NCBI RefSeq assembly: GCF_029867415.1
Contig: NC_081184.1
Span: 107,679,692 to 107,743,691 of the forward strand
DNA: 64,000 nt
DNA from: Vicia villosa
Taxonomy: Eukaryota > Streptophyta > Magnoliopsida > Fabales > Fabaceae
Direction of reading: 5' to 3'
Part shown: in pieces, positions 43,825-55,625 of the stretch
How the letters are laid out: each line of letters opens with the position of its first letter
Numbering within the stretch: the stretch's first letter is position 1
Translations under genes and position numbers: made by a program
Notes under the pieces: generated by a model
What the model saw: only the letters and a program-made list of their open reading frames with translations
What the model was told of the DNA's origin: nothing
The model's database searches: none

Positions 43825-46375
43825 TGTAGCAACATGCCCTAAAAATTAAGCTTTTAAAGTCGCCACCTATTCTGAAGGGCGAATAGGAAACCCTACGCAG
43901 TTTAGAGATCGAGGTAAGATTATTATAATCAGGTCGAGGGAAGGTGTTAGGCACCCTCAACCCTTTCCTAAGGTTTGTATCTAAGGTTAAGTCTTATGGC
44001 TAAAATATTTAGGATAATAGCTAAAGAAGCGAAAAGGGCAAAATTGAGATTTTAAGTGAATTGAGATTTTAGGGAGGGGGACTCGCCTTGGTTATCCAAG
44101 TGCCTACGTATCTCCTTAGGGAGAATCAGAGTCAACGTAGTTCGGGCACAAGGTTGTACGCCTTATAATTGATTACGGAGGTGTTTGAAGGATTTTTGAA
44201 TGGCCTATCGTAGTTTTGAAATGCAAATGTTCGCAAGGTATTTTGAATTACCTTATCGTAGTTTGAACATCGCAGTATTGAAGAGATGAAAATCTGTGGT
44301 GTCGTGGTTTGGTGTGTTTTAGATTTGGGCGCACAACCCTGGTTTGATATGTCACCGTTAGATGCGATGATCAATAGATTTGATCATTATAGTTAACAGA
44401 TTAATGGGGCATTGCTGGTTACTCTAATCGATAGATTCGATCGTCGTGGGCAGCAAATTGAATGCATTTTAAATTATTTAAATTTTTTTATCTCTTGTCT
44501 AATGCGACTAATAGATTTAGTCGGGTCGGGAAGAGAATTAATTAAGGGTTATTGTTTTGCCAAATGGCAGTGGGATTGAGCAAACCCTAATATATGATCA
44601 CCTTCCTAGGGTTTTTGTGATTTTTAATATTTAAACTAATTAAAATAGACTAAATCGAATAATCGAAATAATCGGGAGTTACTCCTAAATATTTGTAGCT
44701 TAATCCTAATTATATTCTAATCCTAAATAGATAGATAAATCAAATTAAATATAATTGATTAATTTTAAATCTAAACAATTAATCAATAAAGCAGATAAAA
44801 TATATATATATATATATATAATAAAACCTGGTTTTTTGATCCTGTGCAGCATCCCTGATAGTCCATGACGGACCTGCAGATCTACGTGCATTAGATCTGA
44901 TAGTGGTGCGATCCTGTGGCTGTTGGTGGAGGGTGCATCCTGGTCACGCGTGAGAGAGGCGCACTGGATCCCCAAATAAACCATAACACATAGTTGTAAA
45001 AAATTAACCGGCGCCAGTGGGGTTCGAACCCCTGCCTCTATAGATACCCACGCTACCAATTGCCATGCGTGCTGGAATTGTTTCTTGATAAAAATACGAT
45101 TCAGAAAAATTAAATACAAAAAAAAACATCCATTAATTGAAAAATCAAACAGACTCCTCTTGTTTCACGTAGAGCCAATCAGGGATGTTGTAGGTAACAG
45201 ATTGGTACGTCATGGGTATGGTTCCGTCGGCTTGGAGAAGGTTAATGGTGCGGCCATCGTTGTGAGTGAAGATAGCGGTTTTGCGCGTTTTGATCGGAGG
45301 AGATGTGGTCGGTTGCTGTGTTGACGCTGCGGCGGCATCGCGTAAGTTCGCCGGCGACGGAGGTAGCGAAGTTAATTGTGGTGCTGCGTGGCTGTGTCGG
45401 TTTTCGCTTCCGATCTTGATTTATTTGCTTCTTTTTCCTGCACAACAAACATAGACGGTAACACGACATGTCTATGATGATTAAATGAAATACAGATATT
45501 GAGATCAAGTGTATTAAGAGTGATTGAATTCCTGTGCTTAGTTCATGTTAGAATTTGTTTTGAGTTTATGTTGTGATGATGATTTCAAGGCTGGATAAAT
45601 GGTGGTTGATATTGTTTTGGCAAAACGTGAAAAGGTTTTGTTAAGTTTGAGATTGGATTGGGTGGTGGATTTGGTCTTTGAGTTTGATTCATGAAATTGG
45701 TGTATGGCCTTTTTTTTTTGTGGTGTTAGCAGAGTGGTGATTGTTAAATGGGAAAATATGTTTAAGGTGATGAAGTGTTGTTCGTGAGAAGGGTTTTTGA
45801 AAGTGGCCTCTTAAAAGTGGTAATAAGGATTCATTGTTTTTTTTCCGGCTCCCCCTTCTTATTGGCTGACAACTTCCTCTCTTTTATAATACATAAATTA
45901 GGGGTTTTTTCTTAATGGGCCTAGTGCCCAATTAACCTAATAACCCAAAATAAACTAAACCTAATAATCCTAATATTAAAATAATCCTAATGATCCTAAT
46001 AATATTATCAAAATTAATAATAATACTCCTAATAATAATATTAACAATCCTAATAGTAATGAATAATAATAGTTAGTAGAATTACAATAATAATAATTCT
46101 AATAATAATAATAATAATAAAAAAGTAAATGGTAAGTTGAATAAAAATGAGTAAATATAAAATAAATTATAATGACTAAAAAACCCCAAGAAATAAGATA
46201 GATGGGCCAAATGATTGGGCCCAAGTACCTTCTAATTTTAACCCCATTTTAATTCAGGATATTTTATAAGAGAGTGGGTTTAACAATCGAAATGTTAAAC
46301 CCCATGGCCCTTAATTTAATACCCCTGATGAATTAATTGACGTAGATTTGATCGGGCAAATTTTGGGGTACAACA
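43825..46375 (-). repeat. 5' LTR of the non-autonomous Ogre-like element
   Basis: 2551 bp. The minus strand begins TGTTGTACCCC at 46375 and ends TGTTGCTACA at 43825. TATAAAAG at 45881-45888 (minus). It includes an (AT)n run at 44802-44821 absent at this length in the other LTR, and the GC-rich island at 45155-45410 whose ORFs have no known family. Confidence 0.9.
45010..45075 (-). other. tRNA-like segment in Ogre-like LTR (box A and box B)
   Basis: The minus strand has ATGGCAATTGGTAGCG, D-arm/box A-like, and 20-odd nt later GGGGTTCGAACCCC, a perfect T-arm with box B. The GGCGCC end could serve as an acceptor-stem side. Copy in the other LTR at 35071-35136 has one T-stem mismatch. A full cloverleaf with anticodon arm is not convincing, so I call it tRNA-derived rather than a tRNA gene. 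Confidence 0.55.
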
Positions 46376-47356
46376 CAAGTCTTCCAAGAATAAAGAGTTT
46401 TACTGATGCACCAAGTTGTACACATTGTTAATTAGGTTTGTGGCTCCCCGTATGCATTGATTGACTTATAATAGTTGGAGGCTGGGAAATATCTCTTGTC
46501 CAGGTACAATAGGTTGCAAAGGAGATCTATTTGAAGGTACACCTTGATAAGTCTAAGGCAAAGATTGAGAGGTTGGAAAAACTTGGAATGCTCATTGATT
46601 GTCTCTTGGAGAAGCCAAATCCCACGACGTTGGAACAGAGGGAGAAACTCACAAAGACTGGATCATATGTCTATAATGGAGGAGGGTGATATTTGCTAGC
46701 TTTAGCAACTATAGGAACAACTTTGGAAGATCAAGTGATTTTCAAAGTCACCATATCTTTAGGATTTCAGTATTTAGTTTTTCAAGAAGAGATTGTTGTT
46801 TGCGACTAGAGAATCAAAGATTTGGATCCGTGACAGAGAAAGAATGGTTCTTCGTGGAATTCGTACAAATTAAAAGTTGATTCTCACATACGGCTCCACA
46901 ATCCCACTTGAGAACTATAAATGATTAATGAGGTGAAATCTTAGAGAAGTGTATCAAACTTTCGGTATGGCGATGTGAAGCTGGACCTGTAAGGTTAGGA
47001 TTTTAACGTCCTAGTAAATAAGAGAATAAAAAAATAATGTGAGAGTGATGATGAATTTGAATACTCGAACTAAAACACTTTCTTCCTTATATAATGTGAG
47101 TGATTAAAATCTTCTGTGTAGAGGAGGTACATTGTTCGGGTGATCGTTGAATCTAATCAGACAAAGATTAACGTGTCTCAAAGGAGGAATCATATATTCT
47201 TAGTGAAATAAAGAACCACCTATTTCATACACTATTTTCCTTGATTCCGCTCTTGGACCTTTAACTACAGGCCTTACGAACGACTTAGAGATAAAAATCT
47301 CTCTATAACTAATTTAACTCCTTCCAAAATGTTGTTAGACTTAAATAGCTTATAGT
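46376..47356. other. Sequence between elements, with a coding-like fragment
   Basis: Starts with the right CAAGT target copy. At 46504-46691 a plus frame reads ..EIYLKVHLDKSKAKIERLEK, then LGMLIDCLLEKPNPTTLEQREKL, then TKTGSYVYNGGG, with one internal stop. It is amphipathic and coding-like but I do not recognise it. Beyond 46700 nothing is identified. Confidence 0.35.
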
Positions 47357-47774
47357 CAGGGTCGGTCCTTTGAATTTGGGTACCTTGGGTGAATCAAAAG
47401 AGTGGTGCCCCTATAATTTTTTTTAACAATAAATATATAAGAATAAAAAAAAAATTGGATAAAAACACATTTTCATTTGACATTGTGCAAAAAGAATAGA
47501 AATATAGATCTTTGAATCAACGTTTATACCACATCAAAACATAAATCACTATAAAGAGATTTATACTTCTTCTTTTTCTTCTTAATCTGATCTTTTTTCC
47601 TATTAAAAATTTGATCATACCTTTAAAGTTACTTAAATATCATCCACTTATCATTTTTGTTGCAAAATCGTTAATAATTTGTTCATAATCAAGGTTCTTC
47701 GAAAATTATTTTCAATTGAAATCAACGCAAGACTATTTAATCTATCTTGTGACATAGTAGATCTCAAATAATAT

Positions 47775-48388
47775 TTTTATAATTTTAATTTAGAAAAATT
47801 TCTTTCAACAGATGCAACACTGATAGAAATAGTCAACATTACTCTATGATCTATGCATGCATTAGGAAAACAATTAAAAGTCTTTAAAGAACTCAATATC
47901 ATATAGCTTGATTTTGATTCAACTATTAAAACTTCTCTAATAACTTTCAATTCTTCAAATAAAACTTCACCATCAAGATCAAGAGCCGTCATGTTTTAAA
48001 CAAGTTTCAAGATGTTTACAACAAGCTTTCAAGTCCCTATCAGATAATGATCTAAGTCTTTCAATACTAAACAAGAATCCAAAAATATTTTCATATGTGC
48101 TATTCAGCTCAAATCTTCTATCAAGTGAGCCAATTGTTTGATCTACAATATATAAGAAATAATAATTTCGAAAAGACTCTTCAGCAAACTCAAGATTCAA
48201 TTGTGAGGGTTGAGATGGATTTTCATTACAGTGTTGTTTTATACTAATTTGATGTTTTTGAATAAACACACATTCAATCTCCATTTCATTCCCAATCTTT
48301 CCAGAACTAGCCATACCATTTATAAATTCATATTTTCTATATTTTTTCAAATACTTGATCAAACCTTTTACTAGTTCTATAGCCACAT
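47775..48388 (-). pseudogene. hAT-like (ZMYM1/TTF type) transposase, C-terminal part
   Basis: The minus frame 48386-47979 continues, after a frameshift near 47985, in 47992-47777. The first part carries IKYLKKYRKYEFINGMASSG and the second ends VMLTISISVASVERNFSKLKL, the hAT dimerisation-domain signature. Upstream sequence continues beyond the Athila insertion at 61602-61800. The catalytic middle region is missing or decayed. Confidence 0.75.
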
Positions 48389-48716
48389 TGATAACGCGAA
48401 AATGTATCGTATATTTAGCTTAATTTACATGCATTATTATTTTATTTTATTTCGATTTTATTATTTTATTTTGTGTTATGCCGGTATTTCGTTGTGTTTC
48501 AGGAAATTGAATAATTATTGGCTCATGTGAGAAAAGGAAGAAAAAGTATTAAAAATTGAAGTTAAAAAGATAAAAAGATGCAAGAAAGAAAGGAGGTGCG
48601 AAAAGCAACAAAGAAAGAGGCCCAGAACACAAAGCAGCCCACGACATATGGCGCACTAGGCCACTTGCCGGTCGGCGCAGCCCCTCCCCAGCCGTTCGGC
48701 ACCCCCTCAATATATG

Positions 48717-48734
48717 TGTGTGACGTAAGTCACA
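48717..48734. promoter_or_regulatory. bZIP-like palindrome in Athila U3
   Basis: GTGTGACGTAAGTCACAC: 7-bp arms around GTAA, containing TGACGT, the core of plant as-1/TGA-type sites. It lies about 110 bp upstream of the TATA box and is conserved in the other LTR (near 60418-60435). Function is inferred from the motif only. Confidence 0.45.
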
Positions 48735-48841
48735 CACTCAAGCCCAGAAGAGACGTTACGCTACTTTTTCTCCTCCATTTTCTCTGCCGAAAGAACCGCA
48801 ACTGCTACGAGACAAGTTGGAAATACAAGAATTGAGAGCTC

Positions 48842-48849
48842 TATATAAA
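48842..48849 (+). promoter_or_regulatory. TATA box of Athila 5' LTR
   Basis: TATATAAA in the context CTCTATATAAACCCTTC, about 450 bp into the LTR. Transcription would start near 48875. Confidence 0.65.
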
Positions 48850-49903
48850 CCCTTCAAGAATCATTGAAAGGGTAACACGTACTTTTTACCCTACTGCCGT
48901 CAAGATTTCTTCTGCATTTTCCAGCTCTGCTCTTGTTTCCTACCCACTTCTTGCAATAGATTTCCACAACGGAAATACTATTGCGATCGAGTTTTCTTTT
49001 CTAGCTTCAGATTTAGTTTCAGTTTTCAGTATTAGATTTAATTTTAGAATTTAATTCAAGTCCCGAATTCAAGATTCGGAACTGCAAGATACAATTTTCC
49101 AGTCTGCAATTTAATTCAGGTTTATTTATTTGCATTTAATTACTATTGTTTGTTTATGTCGATTTATCAAATTATGTCCGGATTATTTTATATCTGTTAT
49201 AAATGCTCTGATTTGTCTACTAAAACCATGTCCGGCTAAATACCTTTATCCGCTATGTAAGGTCACATAACCGAGGGAATCGAGTAATCTGTCGATGTAG
49301 TTTATTAATCAAATTTATTTGTCTGGCTGATATTTCTAAACGCTTAATTAAACTGTTTTGTAACGAGAGTTAAAAACAATAGAAGTTAGGATCAATAAAA
49401 ACGAGAGTTTGAGATTTTAACTGGACCTTAGAAATTAGGCATTAACCTTAAATACATCGAGAGCGCTTTAAGGGTAATTAGTTTTCATTGGTTTTCAAAA
49501 ATCACTTTGAACTTTAATTGATACAGCGAGAGCGCTCACTTAGGTTTAATAGTGAAATCATAATCAATAAACACGAGAGTGTGAGAGGAGGATTTTTAAA
49601 CTAATGATTTCTACAGAAAAGTGATTTTAAATTACGATCCGCATCGATGGCTTACTAGATCCCCAAAGTCCGACCGTTGCATACCGATATTATTATCCAA
49701 ATTAAATTTAATAATATTTCCCTTTTTAATTCCCGTCCGATCGATAATCAATTGAATATTAGCCTTAGATTTACGTAGTAGCATTAACTACATTAGGTCG
49801 ATTCTTAGTCCCTGTGGGTTCGAGATATCTTTTAAAACTACGCGATAGATTGTGCACTTGCAGTCATAATCACATACATACCCCATTGTCGCGATCAAGT
49901 TTT

Positions 49904-49921
49904 TGGCGCCGTTGCCAGGGA
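49904..49921 (+). other. Primer binding site of Athila
   Basis: TGGCGCCGTTGCCAGGGA, six bases after the LTR. Matches the tRNA-Asp-type PBS known for Athila. Confidence 0.85.
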
Positions 49922-50000
49922 CTAATTTAGTCGACAATCGTAATTAACTGTTACGTTTTAGAGACTAAGGCAAACTCAATTTTTCTAATTCCCTTTGTGC

Positions 50001-51221
50001 ATGCCAAGTACTCGCTCTCGAAGTGAAGACTTAGTGCTGCCAATTCCTGAACCGGAGCGTTCTATCACTGTATCACGTCGATTACGACGTACTCGCACTC
50101 TTGTTTCTACTACTACTTCTGAACCAGTTGAAGAATCAACCATGGGAGAACAGTCGCGTCTTCTCAAATCTTATGCTATTCCTTTGCAAGCTGAACCTCA
50201 CAATAGCATTGCTGCTCCTGCTATTGAGGCGAACAATTTCGAGCTAAAACCATCATTGTTGTCAGCTGTACAACAAAACCAGTTTTCTGGAAATGCGACG
50301 GAAGATCCTAATCTTCATTTGTCAGTGTTCTTGCAATATGCAGACACTGTAAAAGCAAATGGTGTCAGTTCGGAAGCTATCCGACTGCGCCTTTTTCCTT
50401 TTTCACTGAGGGATAGAGCTAGAGCTTGGCTCCAGTCTTTACCCGCCAATTCTGTCACGACCTGGAATGAACTTAAGAAAGTCTTCCTGGCACGTTATTT
50501 TCCACCTAGTAAGACCGCCATGCTTAGAGCCCAAATCAATGGGTTTAGACAAAAAGACAACGAGTCTTTATTCGAAGCGTGGGAGAGATACAAGGACATG
50601 CTTAGACTTTGTCCGCATCATGGTTTAGAACAATGGTTAATCATCCATACCTTCTACAATGGTCTCCTCTACAAAACGAGACTTACAATTGACGCCACTG
50701 CAGGTGGCGCACTGATGGATAAAGAGTATGCTGATGCTTACACACTTATCGAAAGTATGGCTCAAAACCATTATCAATGGGGAAGCGAGAGAGCTCAATC
50801 AGAGAAAACTTCTGGAGAGAAATCTTCAACGAAGAGTGGGATGTACGAGATAAGTAGCCTCGACCGCGTTAACGCCAAAGTCGATGCCCTAACTCAGAAG
50901 ATTGAAAACCTCACTATAGCACGTGTAGCCGCCGTGGCTGCTGTTTCCCCCAATTGCGAAATATGCGGAATGTCTGGACATGCTGCCTCCGAGTGCTATC
51001 TTTTGGCAGGAGTTTCCCCCGAACCAGTAAACTATGCTCAAGGAAACCCCTACTCAAACACGTATAACCCAGGATGGAAGAATCACCCTAATTTCTCGTA
51101 CAAGAACAATAATTCTCTGTACGCACCTGGTCAAGCACCCAGTGTACCACCTGGATATCAAAAGGCACCGTTCGCTGCTCCTAACGTCCCTAGGAAGTCT
51201 AACTTAGAAATAATGATGGAA
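50001..51221 (+). pseudogene. Athila gag
   Basis: Starts at ATG 50001 (MPSTRSRSEDLV), about 80 bp after the PBS. The Retrotrans_gag core is at about residues 105-240 (RLRLFPFSLRDRARAWLQSL, EAWERYKDMLRLCPHHG). The zinc knuckle C-x2-C-x4-H-x4-C (CEICGMSGHAASEC) is near 320. The frame is open to 51230, but the natural continuation lies in another frame after about 51220, so a one-base loss near 51218-51223 separates gag from protease. No earlier lesion was seen. Confidence 0.9.
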
Positions 51222-52520
51222 ATTTCATAGCCACTCAAACTCAGACTAATAAGGATTTCATAAACCAGAACATGCACACTAATGAGCAAATCAAACAGTT
51301 AATGACCAAAGTAGACGCGTTGGCCACTCACAACAAGATGCTTGAGACACAAATCTCTCAAGTGGCACAACAACAAGCACCTACTGCCGCACCTGCTGGG
51401 ACATTTCTAGGACATCCACAACCAAACCCAAAAGGACATGCTCACGCTAATATTCTGCAAAGTGGTAGAGAGATGGACGAACCGACTGGCCCTAGGCTTA
51501 AGAACCCTGCTATGTTCCAAAGCCCTAGGAAGACAACTGAGGAGGAAAGTAGACCCAAGGATAAACCAAGTGATTCGAAAGAGCAAGAGGACAAGGATGG
51601 CGAGACGGAGGAGAAAGAAGCGCCATACATACCTCCACCACCTTATAAACCACCTATCCCGTACCCTCAAAAACTCGAGAAATCTAAAAACATAGGGCAA
51701 TTTAAGAAATTTGTAGAACTTCTTAAACAGTTAAACATCACAATTCCGTTTACAGAAGCCATTACCCAAATGCCCTCATATGCTAAGTTCCTAAAAGAAA
51801 TCCTATCGAATAAGAAGAAATTAGAAGACAATGAGACCGTAACACTCACTGCCGAATGTAGTGCAATAATTCAAAATAAAATGCCACCTAAGCTGAAAGA
51901 CCCAGGAAGTTTCTCCATACCCTGCAATATAGGAAAATTTGTCATAGACAAAGCTTTATGCGACTTAGGATCTAGTATTAGCCTAATGCCTTTGTCCATT
52001 TGCGAGAAACTAAACATGGGAGATCTAAAACCAACCAAGATGTCAGTATAACTTGCAGACCGATCTGTCAAGTATCCTGTAGGAGTTCTTGAAAATGTGC
52101 CCGTCCGTATTGGACAATTCTACATCCCTACATATTTCATAATTATGGACATAAAAGAAGACGTCAATACTCCTATAATCTTAGGAAGACCTTTCCTAGC
52201 TACCGCTGGAGCCATTATAGACGTGAAGAAAGGCAAGTTGACATTCGAAATAGGTGAGGAGAAGGTCGAGTTTATTCTAACACAATTCCTTCAAGCCCCA
52301 GCTATAGAAGATACATGTTATCTGGTGGATGTTATTTATGAATGTATAAGAGAGATAGGATTATCAGAAGGATCATACTCTGAAGTTATAAAGATTCCGA
52401 TGCCCCTGATCTTCGAAGATGAAAATTGGCGGCCGGAATATCGAGACGATAGTTTAAGCGAATGCTTAGATTTAACACCCAACCCTATGCCTTACCCAAA
52501 GAAACCAGCCTTGGACCTTA
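51222..52520 (+). pseudogene. Athila protease region
   Basis: Frame 2 from the frameshift near 51220, broken by TAA at 52049-52051 and resumed to 53053. A Glu/Lys/Pro-rich linker is followed by the retropepsin-type active site CDLGSSISLMP near 51960. DLG instead of DTG is common in this lineage and is not a lesion. After the stop, FYIPTYFIIMDI..TPIILGRPFLATAGA is the second conserved protease block. Confidence 0.85.
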
Positions 52521-53475
52521 AACCATTACCCAAGACTCTTAGATATGAATATCTAGACGATGAACTCAAAAGACCAGTAATAGTCAACGCAGAGCTAGGA
52601 GCCACAGAGACTGAGAAGCTATTACAAGTTTTAAGAAAGTATCCATCTGCATTAGGATATAACATTGCTGATCTTAAAGGAATAAGCCCTTCCATATGTA
52701 TGCATCGCATCATGTTGGAAGAAGATTGCAAAACGTCTAGGGAGCATCAAAGAAGGATCAACCCTATCCTGAGCATAGTAGTTAAAGATGAAGTTACCAA
52801 ACTTTTGAATGCTGGAATTATATATCCAATCTCTGATAGTCAGTGGGTAAGTCCGGTCTATTGTGTACCAAAGAAGGGAGGTATAACAGTTACCATAAAC
52901 AAGTCAGGCGAATCTATAGCCGAAAGAAAGGTGACTAGAGAAAGGATGTGTATTGACTATCGTAAGTTAAACAAAGCCACGAGGAAAGACCATTTCCGAT
53001 TCACCTTGATGACCAAGAGAAAACAACCTTCACGTGCCCTTATGGAACATTAGCTTATAGACGAATGCCTTTCGGATTATGCAACGCCCCTGCAACATTT
53101 CAGAGATGCATGATGTCGATTTTCGCTGATTACATAGACAACATCATGGAAGTCTTTATGGACGACTTCTCTATGCGTGGGGAAGATTTTGAAGGATGCC
53201 TCTCAAATCTAGAAAAAGTATTGGACAGATGTGTACAAGTTAACCTCGTCCTAAATTAGGAAAAGTGTCACTTCTTGGTTAAACAAGGGATTGTACTTGG
53301 ACACGTAGTCTCCGAAAGAGGAATAGAAGTCGATAAAGCAAAGATCGAAGTAATAGAAAATCTCCAACCCCCAAAAACAGTTAGAGAGATATGAAGCTTC
53401 TTAGGACATGCAGGTTTCTACAGAAGATTCATAAAGGACTTTTTTAAGATCTCTAAACCTCTGACTAGCCTCTTA
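52521..53475 (+). pseudogene. Athila reverse transcriptase with internal deletion
   Basis: Frame 2 carries the N-terminal RT blocks (GIIYPISDSQWVSPVYCVPKKGG, CIDYRKLNKATRKDHF) up to about 52996. After a junction at about 52997-53007 the sequence resumes in frame 1 with DDQEKTTFTCPYGT and MPFGLCNAPATFQRCM. The missing stretch, some 30-40 codons, includes motif A with its catalytic Asp. Motif C is FMDD (53155-53166). Further stops are TAG 53257-53259 and TGA 53392-53394. No RT activity is possible. Confidence 0.88.
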
Positions 53476-54219
53476 ATGAAAGACGTTGAGTTTGATTTCA
53501 ACGATGAATGTCTTGAAGCCTTTGAAGTACTAAAGACCGCCCTTATATCCGCACCTATAATGCAACCACCCGACTGGAATTTACCATTTGAAATTATGTG
53601 TGATGCAAGCGACTATGCTGTAGGAGTAGTCTTAGGCCAAAGGAAAGATAAGAAACTCCACGCAATATACTATGCAAGTAGGACCTTAGACCCTGTGCAA
53701 ATGAATTACGCCACAACCGAAAAGGAACTCCTGGCCGTGGTCTTCGCGTTAGATAAGTTTCGTTCCTATCTAATAGGAGCAAAGATAATAATTTACACCG
53801 ACCATGCAGCCATTAGGTATCTACTAGCTAAACAAGATGCAAAACCCAGACTATTAAGGTGGATCCTACTACTACAAGAATTTGATTTGGAAATCAAAGA
53901 TAAAAAGGGAACCGAAAACGTTGTAGCCGACCATTTATCTAGGATGGAAGGTATTAAGACAGAAGAAACACCAATCAATGATGATTTCCCTTATGAACGT
54001 TTAATAGGACATTTAGAATCCGAAAGTGACACATTGGAACAACCAAAAGCGCAGACCGTTAAGACACTAAGCACCAGAACCACACTGCCATGGTATGCCG
54101 ATTTCGTCAATTACCTAGCTACAAGAGCGCTTCTGCCCGACATGACTTATCAACAAAAGAAGAAGTTCTTCCATGACCTTAAACAGTATTATTGGGATGA
54201 ACCCTTGCTATTCAAGTGA
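53476..54219 (+). pseudogene. Athila RNase H domain
   Basis: Open 247-codon stretch, in frame with the last RT part. The RNase H has all expected acidic positions: [32 protein letters not shown] and VVADHLSRM. It ends at TGA 54217-54219, after which the same frame continues into the integrase zinc finger. Confidence 0.88.
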
Positions 54220-55381
54220 AGCACTGATGGGATATTCCGCCGATGTGTTCCGGAAGAAGAAATAGAAAGCATAATACATCATTGCCATGATGCCCCCTAT
54301 GGTGGGCAGGCTAGCACATCAAAGACATGCGCTAAGATTCTGCAGGCGGGTCTCTTTTGGCCTAACCTGTGGAAGGATGTCCACATCGCTGTTAGAAACT
54401 GTGACCAATGTCAGCACACTGGAAACATATCTAGGCGAGATGAAATGCCACAAAAGGCATTTTAGAAGTAGAGATCTTTAATGTGTGGGGAATCGATTTT
54501 ATGGGACCTTTCCCATCTTCCTTCGGAAATAACTACATACTTGTCGCATTCGACTACGTATCTAAATGGATAGAAGTTGTAGCCTCACCCACAAACGATG
54601 CATAAGTAGTTATTAAGCTATTCAAAAATACAATCTTTCCAAGATTTGGTGTACCAAGATTAGTCATTAGCGACGGAGGATCCCACTTCATATCCAGAAT
54701 TTTCAAAAAACTCTTAGTTAAATATGGAGTCCGACACCGTGTAGCAACGCCTTACCACCCACAAACGAGTGGACAAGTCGAAGTCTCGAATAGACAAATC
54801 AAGCAAATACTTGAAAGGACTGTTGCCACATCTAGGAAAGATTGGTCCACTAAGTTACACGAAGCACTGTGGGCGTATAGGACCGCTTACAAGACACCAA
54901 TAGGAACCACGCCCTTCAAATTAGTATACGGTAAATCTTGTCATCTACCGGTGGGACTAGAGCATAAAGCATACTGGGCAATAAAAACCTTAAACCTAAG
55001 TTACACCGCCGCAGGCGAAAGAAGGCTATTGGATCGTTGGAAGAAATTAGATTAGATGCTTACGAGAATGCTAAGATTTACAAAGAAAGAACAAAGAAGT
55101 GGCACGATAAACGCATCTCAAGGAAGGAATTCAATGAAGGAGATGTGGTGCTACTGTTTAATTCTCGACTTAAGCTATTCCCAGGAAAACTTCGTTCAAG
55201 ATGGTCTGGTCCATTCGAAGTTACCAAAGTATATCCGAGTGGCGCTATCAAAATTAAAGGAAAATCGAGCGATAACTTCGTTGTAAACGGGCAGCGATTG
55301 AAACATTACCATATTGTTGAAAACAAAGACTACACTGATAGTCTTAAGCTCGTAGAGTTAATCGCCGAGTCGAAGAACTAA
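54220..55381 (+). pseudogene. Athila integrase
   Basis: Zinc-binding part HH..DAPYGG..CAKILQ..CDQCQ in frame 1. A one-base loss near 54458 shifts to frame 0, where the core follows: [17 protein letters not shown] and [12 protein letters not shown] give D, D and E. TAA at 54603-54605 interrupts it. A last shift near 55020-55037 moves to frame 2 for the C-terminal domain (KWHDKRISRKEFNEGD, FPGKLRSRWSGPFEV) ending at 55381. Active-site residues survive but the frame is broken three times. Confidence 0.88.
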
Positions 55382-55625
55382 CCATCGATTCGTCGAGCTT
55401 GCGACGTTAAACAAAGCGCTTTCGTGGGAGACAACCCACCTTTTAACTTTAATTTTCCGTTAAGTCATTTTAATTTTAAATGTTTTATTAAAATTTATCT
55501 TCTTTTCCTTCTGCACTCTTATTTCAAAATACTAAATCTTTGTTTTAAAATCATACTAACTTAAAACTTTTCTTTCTGATTTTATAAAAAAATTCCAGGG
55601 TACTAACCACTTTTTTGACTTAGAG

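Larger units (their letters stand above)
33896..46375 (-). mobile_element. Non-autonomous Ogre-related LTR element (12.48 kb) with TSD CAAGT
   Basis: Complete element. LTRs 33896-36437 and 43825-46375 are flanked by identical CAAGT (33891-33895 and 46376-46380). The minus-strand PBS adjoins the right LTR and the PPT adjoins the left, so it reads toward lower coordinates. LTR ends TGTTGTACCCCAAAATTTGCC, the PBS and the PPT are all close to the full-length Ogre in this window. The 7.4 kb interior shows no gag, protease, RT, integrase or ORF1 similarity. It is occupied by several unrelated tandem arrays and AT-rich spacer. Every long ORF in it lies within a repeat array. It probably depends on Ogre proteins supplied in trans. 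Confidence 0.9.
48389..49897 (+). repeat. Athila 5' LTR (1509 bp)
   Basis: TG...CA ends. TATA box TATATAAA at 48842-48849. Upstream lie a GC-rich block with paired CCGGTCGGC and GCCGTTCGGC (48665-48705) and a palindrome GTGTGACGTAAGTCACAC (48717-48734) with a TGACGT core of the type bound by bZIP factors. Confidence 0.93.

Noticed and set aside
46700..46900. Organelle DNA insertion (group II intron-like words)
   Set aside because: Only short loose resemblance; no organelle gene could be read.
49995..50000. Gag start at 49995
   Set aside because: The first codon there is TTG; the first ATG in frame is 50001, matching the usual gag N-terminus.
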